Of a stretch of DNA of 64,000 nt, positions 37,049-46,028 are shown in pieces. The translations under genes and the position numbers were made by a program. Under the pieces are notes generated by a model that worked only from the letters and a program-made list of their open reading frames with translations, did no database searches and had not been told where the DNA came from. Each line of letters opens with the position of its first letter. Position 1 is the first letter of the stretch. The stretch is from Sphingomonas sp. AOB5 (lineage in GTDB: Bacteria; Pseudomonadota; Alphaproteobacteria; Sphingomonadales; Sphingomonadaceae): NCBI RefSeq assembly GCF_029433115.1, contig NZ_JARNTV010000002.1:1-64000 (forward strand), read 5' to 3'.

Positions 37049-37227
37049 CAGTCGCTCCGGCCTTCGCGCGCGATCAGTTCGTCGAGCGAAGCGACGGCGG
37101 TTTCGATGCGTTTGCGCAGGGCGGCGTGGCGGCGGACGATTCGCTCGCTGGAAAATGCGCGAGCCGCTGCGGCCGCCTCGATTCGAGCCAGGGCCTTTTC
37201 GATCCGGTCGGAAGAACTACCCGCCAT
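37048..37227 (-). CDS. Small coiled-coil protein upstream of zapA
   Basis: A 59-residue product starting at ATG 37227 and reading MAGSSSDRIEKALARIEAAA onward, then ERIVRRHAALRKRIETAVAS and LDELIAREGRSD. It is almost entirely helical with heptad-like hydrophobic spacing, no cysteines and no membrane segment. It shares a TGATG junction with zapA, so the two are co-translated; it may bind ZapA or another coiled coil. The function is unknown. Confidence 0.75.
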   Translation of the reverse strand: MAGSSSDRIEKALARIEAAAAARAFSSERIVRRHAALRKRIETAVASLDELIAREGRSD

Positions 37228-37449
37228 AGGCTAGGATTAGGCACCGCGGCGCCGAGCGGCAACCCCTCGTACCTATAGCGCATTCGACACAAGGTATAAC
37301 GAAAGGCGATTGGTGCGGCCGAATCCCCCGATTTCGCGGCGAGCGGCGGGCAAGTTGCAGCGCCCCAAGAAATGCTGGTCCGGCGAGTCGGTTGACGTAT
37401 CGGCGCATGCGTCCCAAAGGCGTGCGCGCCAGCTACCCGGGGAATATAC

Positions 37450-39408
37450 GTGACCGCATCCTTCAGCGACTGCGCCAATGCCATCCGCGCACTCTCGATG
37501 GACGCCGTGGAGGCGGCCAATTCCGGCCACCCCGGCATGCCGATGGGCATGGCCGATGTCGCGACCGTGCTGTTCCAGAATTATCTGAAGTTCGATCCTG
37601 CCGATCCGAAATGGCCGGACCGCGACCGTTTCGTGCTGTCGGCCGGTCATGGATCGATGCTGCTCTACTCGCTGCTGCACCTGACCGGCTATGCGCGCCC
37701 GACGCTGGAGGACATCAAGACCTTTCGCCAGATCGGCAGCCCGTGCGCGGGGCACCCCGAGAATTTCGAGTTGGCGGGCGTCGAATGCACCACTGGCCCG
37801 CTGGGGCAGGGCCTCGCCATGGCGGTGGGCATGGCGATTGCCGAGCGTCACCTGAATGCGGGCTTCGGCGATTCGCTGGTGGATCATCGCACGTGGGTGA
37901 TCGCGGGCGACGGATGCCTGATGGAAGGCATCAACCATGAGGCGATCGGCATTGCCGGCCATCTGAAGCTCGGCCGCCTGATCGTGCTGTGGGACGACAA
38001 CAAGATTACCATCGACGGCGCGGTATCGCTGTCGTCGAGCGAGGATATCCCGGCGCGCTATGCCGCGACCGGCTGGCAGGTGGTGGAATGCGACGGGCAT
38101 GATCCCGTCAGCATCGCCAAGGCGTTCGACCATGCCATCGCCGACGAGCGGCCCTCGCTGGTCCGCTGCAAGACCATCATCGGCAAGGGTGCGCCGAACT
38201 TCCAGGGCACATCCAAGACCCATGGTTCGCCGCTGGGCGGTGCCGAAGTCGCGGCTGCCCGCGAGGAACTGGGCTGGAGCTATCCGCCGTTCGAAGTGCC
38301 GCAGGATATCCGTTCGGCGTGGCTGGAAGCGGGCGCACGTGGTGCCGTTCCTCACGCCGAGTGGAAGCAGCGTCTCGCAAGCGACGCCAATGCAGCCGAA
38401 TTCTCGCGCCGCATGGCGGGCGATTTGCCCGAGGGCTTCTCGCTCGACGCGTTCGTCGCCGATCTGCTCGCCGCGCCGCAAAAGGTCGCGACGCGCAAGG
38501 CCAGTGAGAATACGCTGGGCGCGATCAACGAGCTGGTGCCCGAAACGCTGGGCGGTTCGGCCGATCTTACGGGTTCGAACAACACCAAGACCAAGCAGAC
38601 CACGCCGCTGAGCCGCGACGATTATTCGGGCCGATATGTCTATTACGGCATTCGCGAGTTCGGCATGTCGGCCGCGATGAACGGCATGGCGCTGCATGGC
38701 GGCGTGATCCCCTATGGCGGCACCTTCCTGGTCTTTTCCGACTATGCCCGCGGCGCGATCCGCCTCTCGGCGCTGCAGAATGCCCGTGTCGTCTATGTGA
38801 TGACCCATGATTCGATCGGGCTGGGCGAAGACGGCCCGACGCATCAGCCGATCGAGCATGTCACCTCGCTGCGCATCATGCCCAACCTCGAGGTCTGGCG
38901 GCCGTGCGACACGGTCGAGACCGCGGAAGCCTGGGAAGAATCGCTCAAGCGCGCCAACGGGCCGTCGCTGCTGGCGCTGACCCGGCAGAACCTGCCGCAG
39001 CTCTGCACCGTCGCCGGCAACACTGCGAAGGGCGGCTATCGCCTCGCTACGGCTACTACAGCGCGCAAGGTGGTACTGATCGCGACCGGCTCGGAAGTCG
39101 AGATCGCGGTTGCAGCACGCGAAGCGCTCGAAGCGCAGGGAATCGGCGCGGACGTGGTGTCGATGCCGTGCTGGTCACGCTTCGATGCACAGGACCTGGC
39201 CTATCGCCAGGACGTGCTGCCCGCCGATGTGCTGAAGGTCTCGATCGAGGCCGGTACGACCATCGGCTGGGAGCGCTATACCGGCTTGGACGGGCTGCGC
39301 TTCGGTATCGACCGGTTCGGCGCCTCGGCCCCGGCGCCCGCGCTGTACGAATATTTTGGCCTCACGGCCGCGGCGATCGTGCCGCAAATCCTCGAAAAGC
39401 TGAAATAA
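37450..39408 (+). CDS. tkt: Transketolase
   Basis: The 652-residue thiamine-diphosphate enzyme starts at a GTG (37450). [32 protein letters not shown], the ThDP motif [13 protein letters not shown] ... [10 protein letters not shown] and the FRP-like [17 protein letters not shown] loop are diagnostic. It moves two-carbon units between pentose and hexose phosphates. It heads the tkt-gap-MOSC-pgk run (20-base gap to gap). The 222 bases before it hold no credible gene; I see no sure promoter there. Confidence 0.96.
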   Translation: MTASFSDCANAIRALSMDAVEAANSGHPGMPMGMADVATVLFQNYLKFDPADPKWPDRDRFVLSAGHGSMLLYSLLHLTGYARPTLEDIKTFRQIGSPCAGHPENFELAGVECTTGPLGQGLAMAVGMAIAERHLNAGFGDSLVDHRTWVIAGDGCLMEGINHEAIGIAGHLKLGRLIVLWDDNKITIDGAVSLSSSEDIPARYAATGWQVVECDGHDPVSIAKAFDHAIADERPSLVRCKTIIGKGAPNFQGTSKTHGSPLGGAEVAAAREELGWSYPPFEVPQDIRSAWLEAGARGAVPHAEWKQRLASDANAAEFSRRMAGDLPEGFSLDAFVADLLAAPQKVATRKASENTLGAINELVPETLGGSADLTGSNNTKTKQTTPLSRDDYSGRYVYYGIREFGMSAAMNGMALHGGVIPYGGTFLVFSDYARGAIRLSALQNARVVYVMTHDSIGLGEDGPTHQPIEHVTSLRIMPNLEVWRPCDTVETAEAWEESLKRANGPSLLALTRQNLPQLCTVAGNTAKGGYRLATATTARKVVLIATGSEVEIAVAAREALEAQGIGADVVSMPCWSRFDAQDLAYRQDVLPADVLKVSIEAGTTIGWERYTGLDGLRFGIDRFGASAPAPALYEYFGLTAAAIVPQILEKLK

Positions 39409-39427
39409 GAGCAGGAGAAGCAGGGAT

Positions 39428-40435
39428 ATGACGAAGGTTGCGATCAACGGGTTCGGACGCATCGGCCGCCTCGTGGCGCGTGCCATTCTCGAGCGGCCGG
39501 AAAGCGGCCTCGAACTGGTCACGATCAACGATCTCGCCGACGCCAAGTCGAACGCGTGGCTGTTCTCGCGCGATTCGGTCCACGGCAAATATCCCGGCAC
39601 CGTCTCGGCCGATGGCGACGATCTGGTCGTCGACGGCAAGCGCATCAAGGTGACCAAGGAGCGCGATCCGGCGAACCTGCCGCACGCCGCGAACGGCGTC
39701 GAACTGGTGCTGGAATGCACCGGTTTCTTCACCGACCGTGCATCGTGCGAGAAGCATATCGCGGCGGGCGCGAAGAAGGTGCTGATCTCGGCACCGGGCA
39801 AGAATGTCGACCTGACCGTCGTGTTCGGCGTCAACAACGACAAGCTGGAGGCCGGTCACACGATCGTGTCCAACGCATCGTGCACCACCAACTGCCTGGC
39901 GCCGGTCGCCAAGGTACTGAACGACACGGTCGGCATCGAGCGTGGCTTTATGACCACGGTCCACGCCTATACCAACGACCAGAAAATCCTCGACCAGATC
40001 CATGACGACCTGCGCCGCGCCCGCGCCGCCGCGATGAGCATGATCCCGACCACCACCGGCGCTGCCCGCGCGGTGGGCGAGGTTCTGCCCGAGCTGAAGG
40101 GCAAGCTGGACGGTTCGGCGATCCGCGTTCCGGTCCCGGACGGCAGCCTTGTCGATCTGACCTTCACCCCGAAGCGCGACACGACCAAGGAAGAGATCAA
40201 CTCGATCCTGAAGGCCGCGTCGGAAAGCGGTCCGCTGAAGGGCGTGCTCTTCTATTCGGACGAGCCTTTGGTCTCGATCGACATCGTCCACACCCCGGCA
40301 TCGTCGACCATCGACAGCCTGGAAACGACCGTGATGGACGGCAAGCTGGTCCGCGTGGTCAGCTGGTACGACAACGAATGGGGCTTCTCGAACCGCATGG
40401 TCGACACCGCCTCGGCGATGGCCAAGCTGGGGTGA
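39428..40435 (+). CDS. gap: Glyceraldehyde-3-phosphate dehydrogenase
   Basis: The 335-residue type I enzyme has NGFGRIGR at the N-terminus (NAD binding), [12 protein letters not shown] with the catalytic Cys at about 153, HAYTNDQ and [11 protein letters not shown] at the C-terminus. It oxidises glyceraldehyde 3-phosphate to 1,3-bisphosphoglycerate. AGCAGGAGAAGCAGGG precedes the start. Its stop overlaps the GTG of the MOSC gene by four bases. Confidence 0.97.
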   Translation: MTKVAINGFGRIGRLVARAILERPESGLELVTINDLADAKSNAWLFSRDSVHGKYPGTVSADGDDLVVDGKRIKVTKERDPANLPHAANGVELVLECTGFFTDRASCEKHIAAGAKKVLISAPGKNVDLTVVFGVNNDKLEAGHTIVSNASCTTNCLAPVAKVLNDTVGIERGFMTTVHAYTNDQKILDQIHDDLRRARAAAMSMIPTTTGAARAVGEVLPELKGKLDGSAIRVPVPDGSLVDLTFTPKRDTTKEEINSILKAASESGPLKGVLFYSDEPLVSIDIVHTPASSTIDSLETTVMDGKLVRVVSWYDNEWGFSNRMVDTASAMAKLG

Positions 40436-40890
40436 CCGGCACGCTCGCCGGCATCGCGCTCCATCGCGAGCGGAAAGGCCCGATCGAGACGCTCGATTCG
40501 GTCGCGGTGTCGGTGGAGCGCGGGATCGAGGGATGCTGTCGCGGCATCCTGAGACCCAATAGCAAGAACCGCCGCCAGGTCACTGTGATGGAAGCAGGTG
40601 ACTGGGCGGCGGCCTCGCGCGAAGCGGGTACGTCGCTCGACTGGTGGAACCGCCGGGTGAACCTACTGGTGGACGGCGTGGACCTGCCGCAGAGCGAGGG
40701 CGCCCGCATCCGCATCGGCGGCGAGGTCGTGCTGGAAGTCACGGTCGAATGCGATCCGTGCAGCCGGATGGACGATCTCCATATGGGCCTTCAGCAAGCA
40801 TTGAAGCCCGACTGGCGCGGCGGGGCCTGCACGCGCGTCATCTCGGGCGGACATATCGCCATTGGCGACGAAATCAGGATCGAAGCATGA
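40432..40890 (+). CDS. MOSC domain-containing protein
   Basis: A GTG start at 40432 overlapping the gap stop gives 152 residues. The MOSC fold is indicated by the [17 protein letters not shown] start, [23 protein letters not shown] with the conserved cysteine, and [11 protein letters not shown] near the end. MOSC domains occur in molybdenum cofactor sulfurases and related sulfur carriers; this short single-domain form is of unknown target. It is wedged between gap and pgk with four-base overlaps on both sides, so it is made together with the glycolytic enzymes. Confidence 0.85.
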   Translation: MTGTLAGIALHRERKGPIETLDSVAVSVERGIEGCCRGILRPNSKNRRQVTVMEAGDWAAASREAGTSLDWWNRRVNLLVDGVDLPQSEGARIRIGGEVVLEVTVECDPCSRMDDLHMGLQQALKPDWRGGACTRVISGGHIAIGDEIRIEA

Positions 40891-42080
40891 GCCGCAACTT
40901 CAAGACTCTCGACGATATGGGCGACATCACCGGCAAGCGCGTGCTGGTCCGCGAGGATCTGAACGTGCCGATGGCCGATGGCGCGGTGACCGACGACACG
41001 CGCCTGCGTGCTGCGGTGCAGACCGTCGCCGAACTGTCGGACAAGGGCGCGATCGTGATCGTGCTGGCGCATTTCGGACGGCCCAAGGGCCAGCATAACC
41101 CGAGCATGAGCCTGTCGCTTGTGACGCGGCCCTTCTCGCAGGTGCTGGGTCGTCAGGTGCGCTTCATCGACGATCAGGATGCGGGCGACGCTGTGGCGAT
41201 GATGCAGCCGGGCGATATCGGCATCCTCGAGAATACCCGCTTCGATCCCGGCGAGGAGAAGAACGCGCCCGAGAGCATCGCTCGCCTCGCAGCGCTGGGC
41301 GATCTCTACGTCAATGACGCCTTTTCGGCGGCGCACCGTGCCCATGCCTCGACCGAGGGGCTGGCGCACAAGCTGCCGGCGTTCGCGGGCCGTCAGATGG
41401 AAGCCGAGCTGGACGCGCTGGACAAGGCGCTGGGCAATCCGGAGCATCCGGTCGCGGCGGTGGTCGGCGGGGCCAAGGTATCGTCGAAGCTCGACGTGCT
41501 GAAGCATCTGGTCGAGAAGGTCGATCACCTGATCATCGGCGGCGGCATGGCCAACACCTTCCTCGCCGCGCGCGGCGTGGATGTGGGCAAGAGCCTGTGC
41601 GAGCATGATCTGACCGGCACCGCCGAGGAAATCCTCGATGCTGCCGACCGCGCCAACTGCACCGTGCATCTGCCCTACGACGTGGTGGTGGCGAAGGAAT
41701 TCCGCGCCAATCCGCCGGTGCGCACAGTCAATGTCCATGAAGTCGAAGCCGACGAGATGATCCTCGACGTCGGCCCGGCGGCGACCGAAGCGCTGGCCGA
41801 TGTGCTCAAGACCTGCCGTACGCTGGTGTGGAATGGACCGCTCGGCGCGTTCGAGACGCCGCCGTTCGACACCGCCACCGTTTCGCTGGCCAAGACTGCG
41901 GCGGCGCTGACCAAGGAAGGCTCGCTCGTTTCGGTTGCCGGGGGCGGGGACACTGTTGCTGCGCTCAATCAGGCAGGCGTGTCGGGCGACTTCAGCTTCA
42001 TCTCGACCGCGGGCGGCGCCTTCCTGGAGTGGATGGAAGGCAAGGACCTTCCGGGCGTCGCGGCGCTGATCAGGGCCTGA
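40887..42080 (+). CDS. pgk: Phosphoglycerate kinase
   Basis: The ATG at 40887 overlaps the MOSC stop (ATGA); 397 residues. [42 protein letters not shown], the nucleotide-binding [17 protein letters not shown] and the C-terminal [11 protein letters not shown] are family hallmarks. It transfers phosphate from 1,3-bisphosphoglycerate to ADP. It closes the tkt-gap-MOSC-pgk run. Confidence 0.97.
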   Translation: MSRNFKTLDDMGDITGKRVLVREDLNVPMADGAVTDDTRLRAAVQTVAELSDKGAIVIVLAHFGRPKGQHNPSMSLSLVTRPFSQVLGRQVRFIDDQDAGDAVAMMQPGDIGILENTRFDPGEEKNAPESIARLAALGDLYVNDAFSAAHRAHASTEGLAHKLPAFAGRQMEAELDALDKALGNPEHPVAAVVGGAKVSSKLDVLKHLVEKVDHLIIGGGMANTFLAARGVDVGKSLCEHDLTGTAEEILDAADRANCTVHLPYDVVVAKEFRANPPVRTVNVHEVEADEMILDVGPAATEALADVLKTCRTLVWNGPLGAFETPPFDTATVSLAKTAAALTKEGSLVSVAGGGDTVAALNQAGVSGDFSFISTAGGAFLEWMEGKDLPGVAALIRA

Positions 42081-42111
42081 AACCATTCGCCCGTCCGCCG
42101 GTTGAGCGGGG

Positions 42112-42669
42112 ATGGGCGAGACGGCGTTCTGGAAGACGCTCCATACGACAGGACATGACGCCGCCTTGCTGGCCGAGGCGGGCAAGGGCTGGCGGCTGAG
42201 CGGCACGGCGGTGTTCCTCCACGAAGGCGCGCCGGCCTGCCTCCACTATGCGCTGGATCTCGAACCCGATTGGTCGACGCGCCGCGGCCGTATCGACGGC
42301 TTTGTCGGCACGAAGCCCGTGTCCCGCCGGATCGAGCGGGATGCCGAAGGCTGGACTCTGGATGGCGTACGGCAAACCGGCGTCGCGCATTGTGTCGATC
42401 TCGACCTCGGCTTCACGCCTGCGACCAATTGCCCGCAGTTGAAGCGGATGGGACTTTCCGTCGGGCAATCCGCTTCGATCGATGTCGCGTGGCTGGATGT
42501 CGAGTCCGATACGCTGATCGCACTGCCCCAGATCTACAAGCGCACGGGGAACGACACCTACGATTATAACTCGCCGCAAGGGCCGTATCTCGCCACGCTC
42601 CACATCGCCGCCAATGGGTTCGTGAGCGACTATCCCGGGCTCTGGATTTCATGTTGCGCTGCAACATAA
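42112..42669 (+). CDS. Putative glycolipid-binding-fold protein
   Basis: The 185-residue cytoplasmic protein contains the strands expected for the PF06475 family (glycolipid-binding): GLSVGQSASIDVAWLDV, LPQIYKRTGNDTYDYNS, and FVSDYPGLW near the C-terminus, with DLGFTPATNCPQLKR in the middle. The family name comes from a structure-based proposal; a cellular role is not established. It follows pgk by 31 bases. A perfect 7-bp inverted repeat (ATGTTGC - GCT - GCAACAT, 42651-42667) spans its last codons. Confidence 0.75.
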   Translation: MGETAFWKTLHTTGHDAALLAEAGKGWRLSGTAVFLHEGAPACLHYALDLEPDWSTRRGRIDGFVGTKPVSRRIERDAEGWTLDGVRQTGVAHCVDLDLGFTPATNCPQLKRMGLSVGQSASIDVAWLDVESDTLIALPQIYKRTGNDTYDYNSPQGPYLATLHIAANGFVSDYPGLWISCCAAT

Positions 42670-42795
42670 ATGCTGGACAAGCGCGAGCCGGGCTGCCAAG
42701 GGGCGGCTCTGGATTGTGCTGTTTCGTTGGGGCTCGTGAGACCCCGCGGGCGCGGGCGGCGTACCGTACCGTGTTCCACGGCGCAGATCAGACAT

Positions 42796-42866
42796 GAAAA
42801 TGTAGCTCAGCGGTAGAGCACCCGGGGAACCGGGCTGGCGAAGGTTCGAATCCTTCCTTTTTCCCA
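42796..42866 (+). ncRNA. tRNA-like element 1, anticodon arm closed by a tetraloop
   Basis: Acceptor GAAAATG (42796-42802) pairs at six of seven positions with CTTTTTC (42857-42863); D arm GCTC-AGCGGTA-GAGC; T arm GAAGG-TTCGAAT-CCTTC; CCA follows directly at 42864-42866 without a discriminator base. Where an anticodon arm should be there is CCCGG-GGAA-CCGGG, a perfect 5-bp stem with a GNRA tetraloop instead of a 7-base loop, so no anticodon can be presented. This is not an ordinary tRNA; it may be a degenerate copy or a non-decoding tRNA-like RNA. Confidence 0.5.
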
Positions 42867-42867
42867 C

Positions 42868-42944
42868 GCTCAGTGGTTGAGCAGCAGACTGTTAATCTGT
42901 CGGGCGCGCAAGCGTCCTCCGCAGGTTCGACTCCTGCACTGGCC
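42868..42944 (+). ncRNA. tRNA-like element 2, GTT anticodon with long variable arm
   Basis: D arm GCTC-AGTGGTT-GAGC, anticodon arm GCAGA-CTGTTAA-TCTGT with GTT (Asn) at 42891-42893 and the normal T33, T arm GCAGG-TTCGACT-CCTGC. Between them lies a long variable arm GGGCGC-GCAA-GCGTCC, although tRNA-Asn is a short-variable-arm tRNA. The 3' acceptor strand ACTGGCC has no complementary 5' strand: the sequence there belongs to the CCA end of element 1. It is therefore either incomplete or part of a composite RNA. Confidence 0.45.
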
Positions 42945-43280
42945 TTCGAAGCCATTCCTGATGGGAAGGCCGGCAGGGTGTTCACGCCGAGGGAAGGGCG
43001 TTCCGGCTTCGGCCGGCGCGCGCAGCCCGAGGCAGTCGGTGACCGGCTCAGCGCCGGCGAGGATACCGGCAGCGCGCTGAGGGGCGTGCGGCGTTCGTAC
43101 CGGGATCGGGGCTGGCCCCGATATGTCCGCGCGAACGGCAACCGCCCCGGCACCTGCCTCAATCGCCAGCCCGCACGATCATCGGCGAACAACCCGCCGG
43201 CCGACCCTATCCCCCAAGATAACCCGACCTCCATGCCGCGATTTTGCGCCGTGTATCGACGCGTCTTGTCATCGCCACGA
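42945..43280. other. Structured non-coding stretch before the SPFH gene
   Basis: No credible reading frame with a ribosome site was found in these bases. Several strong hairpins are visible: CCGGC-TTCG-GCCGG near 43002 with a UUCG-type tetraloop, GCCGG-CGAGGATA-CCGGC near 43053, and ATCGGGGC-TG-GCCCCGAT near 43105. With the tRNA-like elements upstream they could make one long folded RNA on the plus strand. Confidence 0.4.
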
Positions 43281-43310
43281 CATATAAGGATTTGCAGATT
43301 TCTTTATATG
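43281..43310. promoter_or_regulatory. AT-rich inverted repeat, possible operator
   Basis: CATATAAGGA (43281-43290) and TCTTTATATG (43301-43310) are inverted repeats matching at nine of ten positions around a 10-base spacer. It is strikingly AT-rich for this genome and lies 106 bases before the SPFH gene. It has the look of an ArsR-type regulator site, but that is inference. Confidence 0.35.
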
Positions 43311-43415
43311 CTGCACCGCAGCAAAATAACCGTTGCAATCGTTACTATGCCGGTCTAACGGCGCCGTCCCGCAGCGACACTCAGGTCGCGCGGATGAGCA
43401 AGAGGAGGACCGGCA

Positions 43416-44552
43416 ATGACGTTCGTTATCGCCGAAAACCAGCGCGGCCTCCTCATTCAGGATGGCCGCATCATCGATGTTCTGGGTCCGGGTCGTCACC
43501 GGATCTCGAACTGGCTGGGACGAAAGAGCGTGGAGATCGTTGACGCGATCGGCCTGTTCAACTCGCCCTGGGCCGAGATCATGGAAAAGCGCCATCCCGA
43601 ACTCGCTCAGGCGAATTTCGAGACGGTGCAGCCGGGCGAAGGCCAGGTCTGTGTCGTGTGGCTCGGTGAGCGCGCGGCGTGGATCGTGCGCCCGGGTCAG
43701 GTGATCCGTGTGTGGAAGGTGTTCGATACCGTCCGCGTCGACACGTTCGACGTTCTGGAGCGCCCGAAGCTCGACAAGCGCGAACTGGTGGCGTTCGAGA
43801 AGGCGGCGACGGTCGGCCCGGCCACGCCGGCGGTGATCGCGACCATCTCGGTCGCAGAAGCCGAGGCGGGTCTGGTGTTCTTCGACGGCGAGCTCGTCGA
43901 GACGCTCAGTCCGGGCCGGTACGGCTATTGGCAGATCGGCCGCAAGGTCACTGCCAAGATGCTCGACACCCGCCCGATCCCGGTCGAGGTTACCGCACAG
44001 GAGATCCTGACGAAGGACCGCGTGTCGCTGCGCGTCACCCTGACCTCGTTCGTGCAGATCACGGACGTGCGTCTGGCGGCGCTCTCGACCCCGGACCACC
44101 AGGGTCACGTCTACAAGCTGGTCCAGTTCGCGGTCCGTGAGGCCGTGGGCGGGCGGACGCTCGACGAGCTGCTCAACGATCGCGAGTCGGTCGACGCGCA
44201 GATCGTCGCGCATGTCCGGAACCAGCTTGGCGACATCGGCGTCCGCGTTGCCGAACTCGGCATCAAGGACGTGATCCTGCCGGGCGAGATGCGTGAGCTG
44301 ATCAACAAGGTCGTCGAAGCGGAGAAGGTGGCGCAGGCCAACCTGATCCGCCGGCGCGAGGAGACCGCGGCGACGCGGAGCCTGCTCAACACGGCGAAGC
44401 TGATGGAGGACAACCCCACGCTGCTGCGCCTGAAGGAGCTGGAGACCCTCGAGCGGGTGACCGAGAAGATCGGCCGGATCGACGTCCACACGGGCAGCCA
44501 GGGGCTTGGCGGCCTGCTCGACCAGCTCGTGACCCTCAAGCCGCGGGACTGA
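43416..44552 (+). CDS. SPFH/Band 7 domain protein (slipin-like)
   Basis: The 378-residue protein begins with a repeat-like segment (MTFVIAENQRGLLIQDGRII and again AEAEAGLVFFDGELVETLSP at about 149-168), followed by a Band 7 domain with TAQEILTKDRVSLRVTLTSF, VREAVGGRTLDELLNDRESV and a C-terminal helical region rich in E, R and L. There is no N-terminal membrane helix, unlike classical stomatins, so membrane attachment would need a partner. GAGGAGG lies 7 bases upstream. A strong terminator follows, making it a single-gene unit. It may organise membrane microdomains. Confidence 0.82.
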   Translation: MTFVIAENQRGLLIQDGRIIDVLGPGRHRISNWLGRKSVEIVDAIGLFNSPWAEIMEKRHPELAQANFETVQPGEGQVCVVWLGERAAWIVRPGQVIRVWKVFDTVRVDTFDVLERPKLDKRELVAFEKAATVGPATPAVIATISVAEAEAGLVFFDGELVETLSPGRYGYWQIGRKVTAKMLDTRPIPVEVTAQEILTKDRVSLRVTLTSFVQITDVRLAALSTPDHQGHVYKLVQFAVREAVGGRTLDELLNDRESVDAQIVAHVRNQLGDIGVRVAELGIKDVILPGEMRELINKVVEAEKVAQANLIRRREETAATRSLLNTAKLMEDNPTLLRLKELETLERVTEKIGRIDVHTGSQGLGGLLDQLVTLKPRD

Positions 44553-44570
44553 CGTTCCGCAAAAACGGAC

Positions 44571-44605
44571 GGGAGGCGTGGCGGAAACGCTGCGCCTCCC
44601 TTTCT
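44571..44605 (+). terminator. Rho-independent terminator after the SPFH gene
   Basis: GGGAGGCG (44571-44578) pairs with CGCCTCCC (44593-44600); inside, GCG-GAAA-CGC forms a second small stem. TTTCT follows. It lies 18 bases after the stop codon. Confidence 0.9.
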
Positions 44606-44715
44606 GACACTTGCTGACCAGCGTTGTCAGACTTCCAACTCCAGCGAGTCGCTGCAATAGCGAAGGAATTCGCGCGGCCGATGTGCCGCTAGTTCGAACA
44701 AGGGGATCACGCCAC

Positions 44716-45621
44716 ATGAACACCGCCGAGATGACCGCCAAGATCGCAGAGGGCAACGGCTTCATCGCCGCGCTGGACCAGAGCGGCGGTTCGACCCCGA
44801 AGGCGCTGAAGGGCTATGGCATCGAGGAAGGGTCCTACTCCGGCGAAGACGCGATGTACGGCCTGATCCACGACATGCGCAGCCGCATCATCACCTCGCC
44901 CTGCTTCAACGGCGACAAGGTGATCGGCGCGATCCTGTTCGAGCGGACGATGGACGGCCAGGTCGACGGCAAGCCGACCCCGCAGGCGCTGATCGAGCGC
45001 GGCGTGGTGCCCTTCATCAAGATCGACAAGGGCCTCGAGGACGAAGCCAATGGCGTTCAGCTGATGAAGCCGATGCCGGAACTCGACGCGCTGCTGACCA
45101 AGTCGAAGGCGCTGGGCGTGTTCGGCACCAAGGAGCGTTCGGTGATCAACCTCGCCAATCGCGAGGGCATCGCCGCCATCGTCGCGCAGCAGTTCGAAGT
45201 GGGCCAGCAGGTGCTGTCGCACGGCATGATGCCGATGCTGGAGCCGGAACTGAACATCAAGTCGCCGGAACGCGCCGAAGCCGAAGTGATCCTGCTCGAC
45301 GAACTGCTCAAGGCGCTCGACGCGATGCCGGGCGACGACAAGGTGATGCTGAAGCTGTCGATCCCGGCCAAGCCCGGCCTGTTCGATGCGCTGGTCGATC
45401 ATCCGCGCGTGCTGCGCGTCGTGGCCCTGTCGGGCGGCTTCGCCCGTCCCGAGGCGTGCGCCGAGCTGGCCAAGAACCGCGGCATGATCGCCAGCTTCAG
45501 CCGCGCACTGCTCGAGGATCTGCGCCATCAGATGAGCGAGGACGAGTTCAACGCCTCGCTTGGCGGCGCGATCGACGAGATCCACGCAGCCTCGACCGCC
45601 AAGACGGCGGTTCCGGCCTGA
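44716..45621 (+). CDS. Class I fructose-bisphosphate aldolase
   Basis: I start at ATG 44716 (MNTAEMTAKIAEGNGFIAAL), giving 301 residues. The class I features are AALDQSGGSTPKAL at the N-terminus, the FIKIDKGLE lysine region and MLKLSIPAKPGLF with a further lysine that could form the Schiff base, then VVALSGGFARPEAC. It cleaves fructose 1,6-bisphosphate reversibly. It lies close to the tkt-gap-pgk run but behind its own terminator-separated region. A short monooxygenase-like gene follows two bases downstream. Confidence 0.9.
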   Translation: MNTAEMTAKIAEGNGFIAALDQSGGSTPKALKGYGIEEGSYSGEDAMYGLIHDMRSRIITSPCFNGDKVIGAILFERTMDGQVDGKPTPQALIERGVVPFIKIDKGLEDEANGVQLMKPMPELDALLTKSKALGVFGTKERSVINLANREGIAAIVAQQFEVGQQVLSHGMMPMLEPELNIKSPERAEAEVILLDELLKALDAMPGDDKVMLKLSIPAKPGLFDALVDHPRVLRVVALSGGFARPEACAELAKNRGMIASFSRALLEDLRHQMSEDEFNASLGGAIDEIHAASTAKTAVPA

Positions 45622-45623
45622 TC

Positions 45624-46028
45624 ATGACGGGCCGCCGCCCGGTCCTTGCCGGCCTCGCGCTGGCGATACTGGGCGGCCCCGTATTGGCAAGGGAATTCAG
45701 TGGGGAGTTCGGCGGCGTGGAAGAGATCGAACTCTATGGCCTGATCGGCAAGATGACTGCCCATCCGGGCAAGCGCAACGAGCTGATCAACCTGCTGACC
45801 GCGGGCACCGCCGATATGCCCGGCTGTCTTGCCTATATCGTCGCCGAAGACGTGAAGGACGAGAACGGCATCTGGATCACCGAGGTCTGGCAGACCAAGG
45901 GGTATCATGCGGACTCGCTGAAGCTGCCCGCCGTGCAGGCCGCGATCGCCAAAGGGCGGCCGCTGATCGCCGGCTTCGATACCCATGTCGAAACCCGGCC
46001 GGTCGGCGGCATGGGGATCGCCGGCTAA
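45624..46028 (+). CDS. Exported antibiotic-biosynthesis-monooxygenase-fold protein
   Basis: The ATG at 45624 follows the aldolase stop by two bases and gives 134 residues. A signal peptide with twin arginines (MTGRRPVLAGLALAILGGP) is followed by a dimeric ABM ferredoxin-like fold: LYGLIGKMTAHPGKRNELI, PGCLAYIVAEDVKDENGIWI and TEVWQTKGYHADSL. YgiN-type proteins of this fold act on quinols, but many have no known substrate. Its TAA stop overlaps the opposing TAG in CTAA at 46025-46028. Confidence 0.8.
   Translation: MTGRRPVLAGLALAILGGPVLAREFSGEFGGVEEIELYGLIGKMTAHPGKRNELINLLTAGTADMPGCLAYIVAEDVKDENGIWITEVWQTKGYHADSLKLPAVQAAIAKGRPLIAGFDTHVETRPVGGMGIAG

Noticed and set aside
42781-43200. tmRNA, RNase P RNA or a self-splicing intron in the tRNA-like region
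   Set aside because: I found no tag-peptide frame of the alphaproteobacterial kind, no RNase P core motifs and no intron core; the evidence supports only tRNA-like and hairpin structure.
42788-43234. A minus-strand protein reading across the tRNA-like elements
   Set aside because: Readings such as FEPSPARFPGCSTAELH are well-known artefacts of translating tRNA genes backwards.
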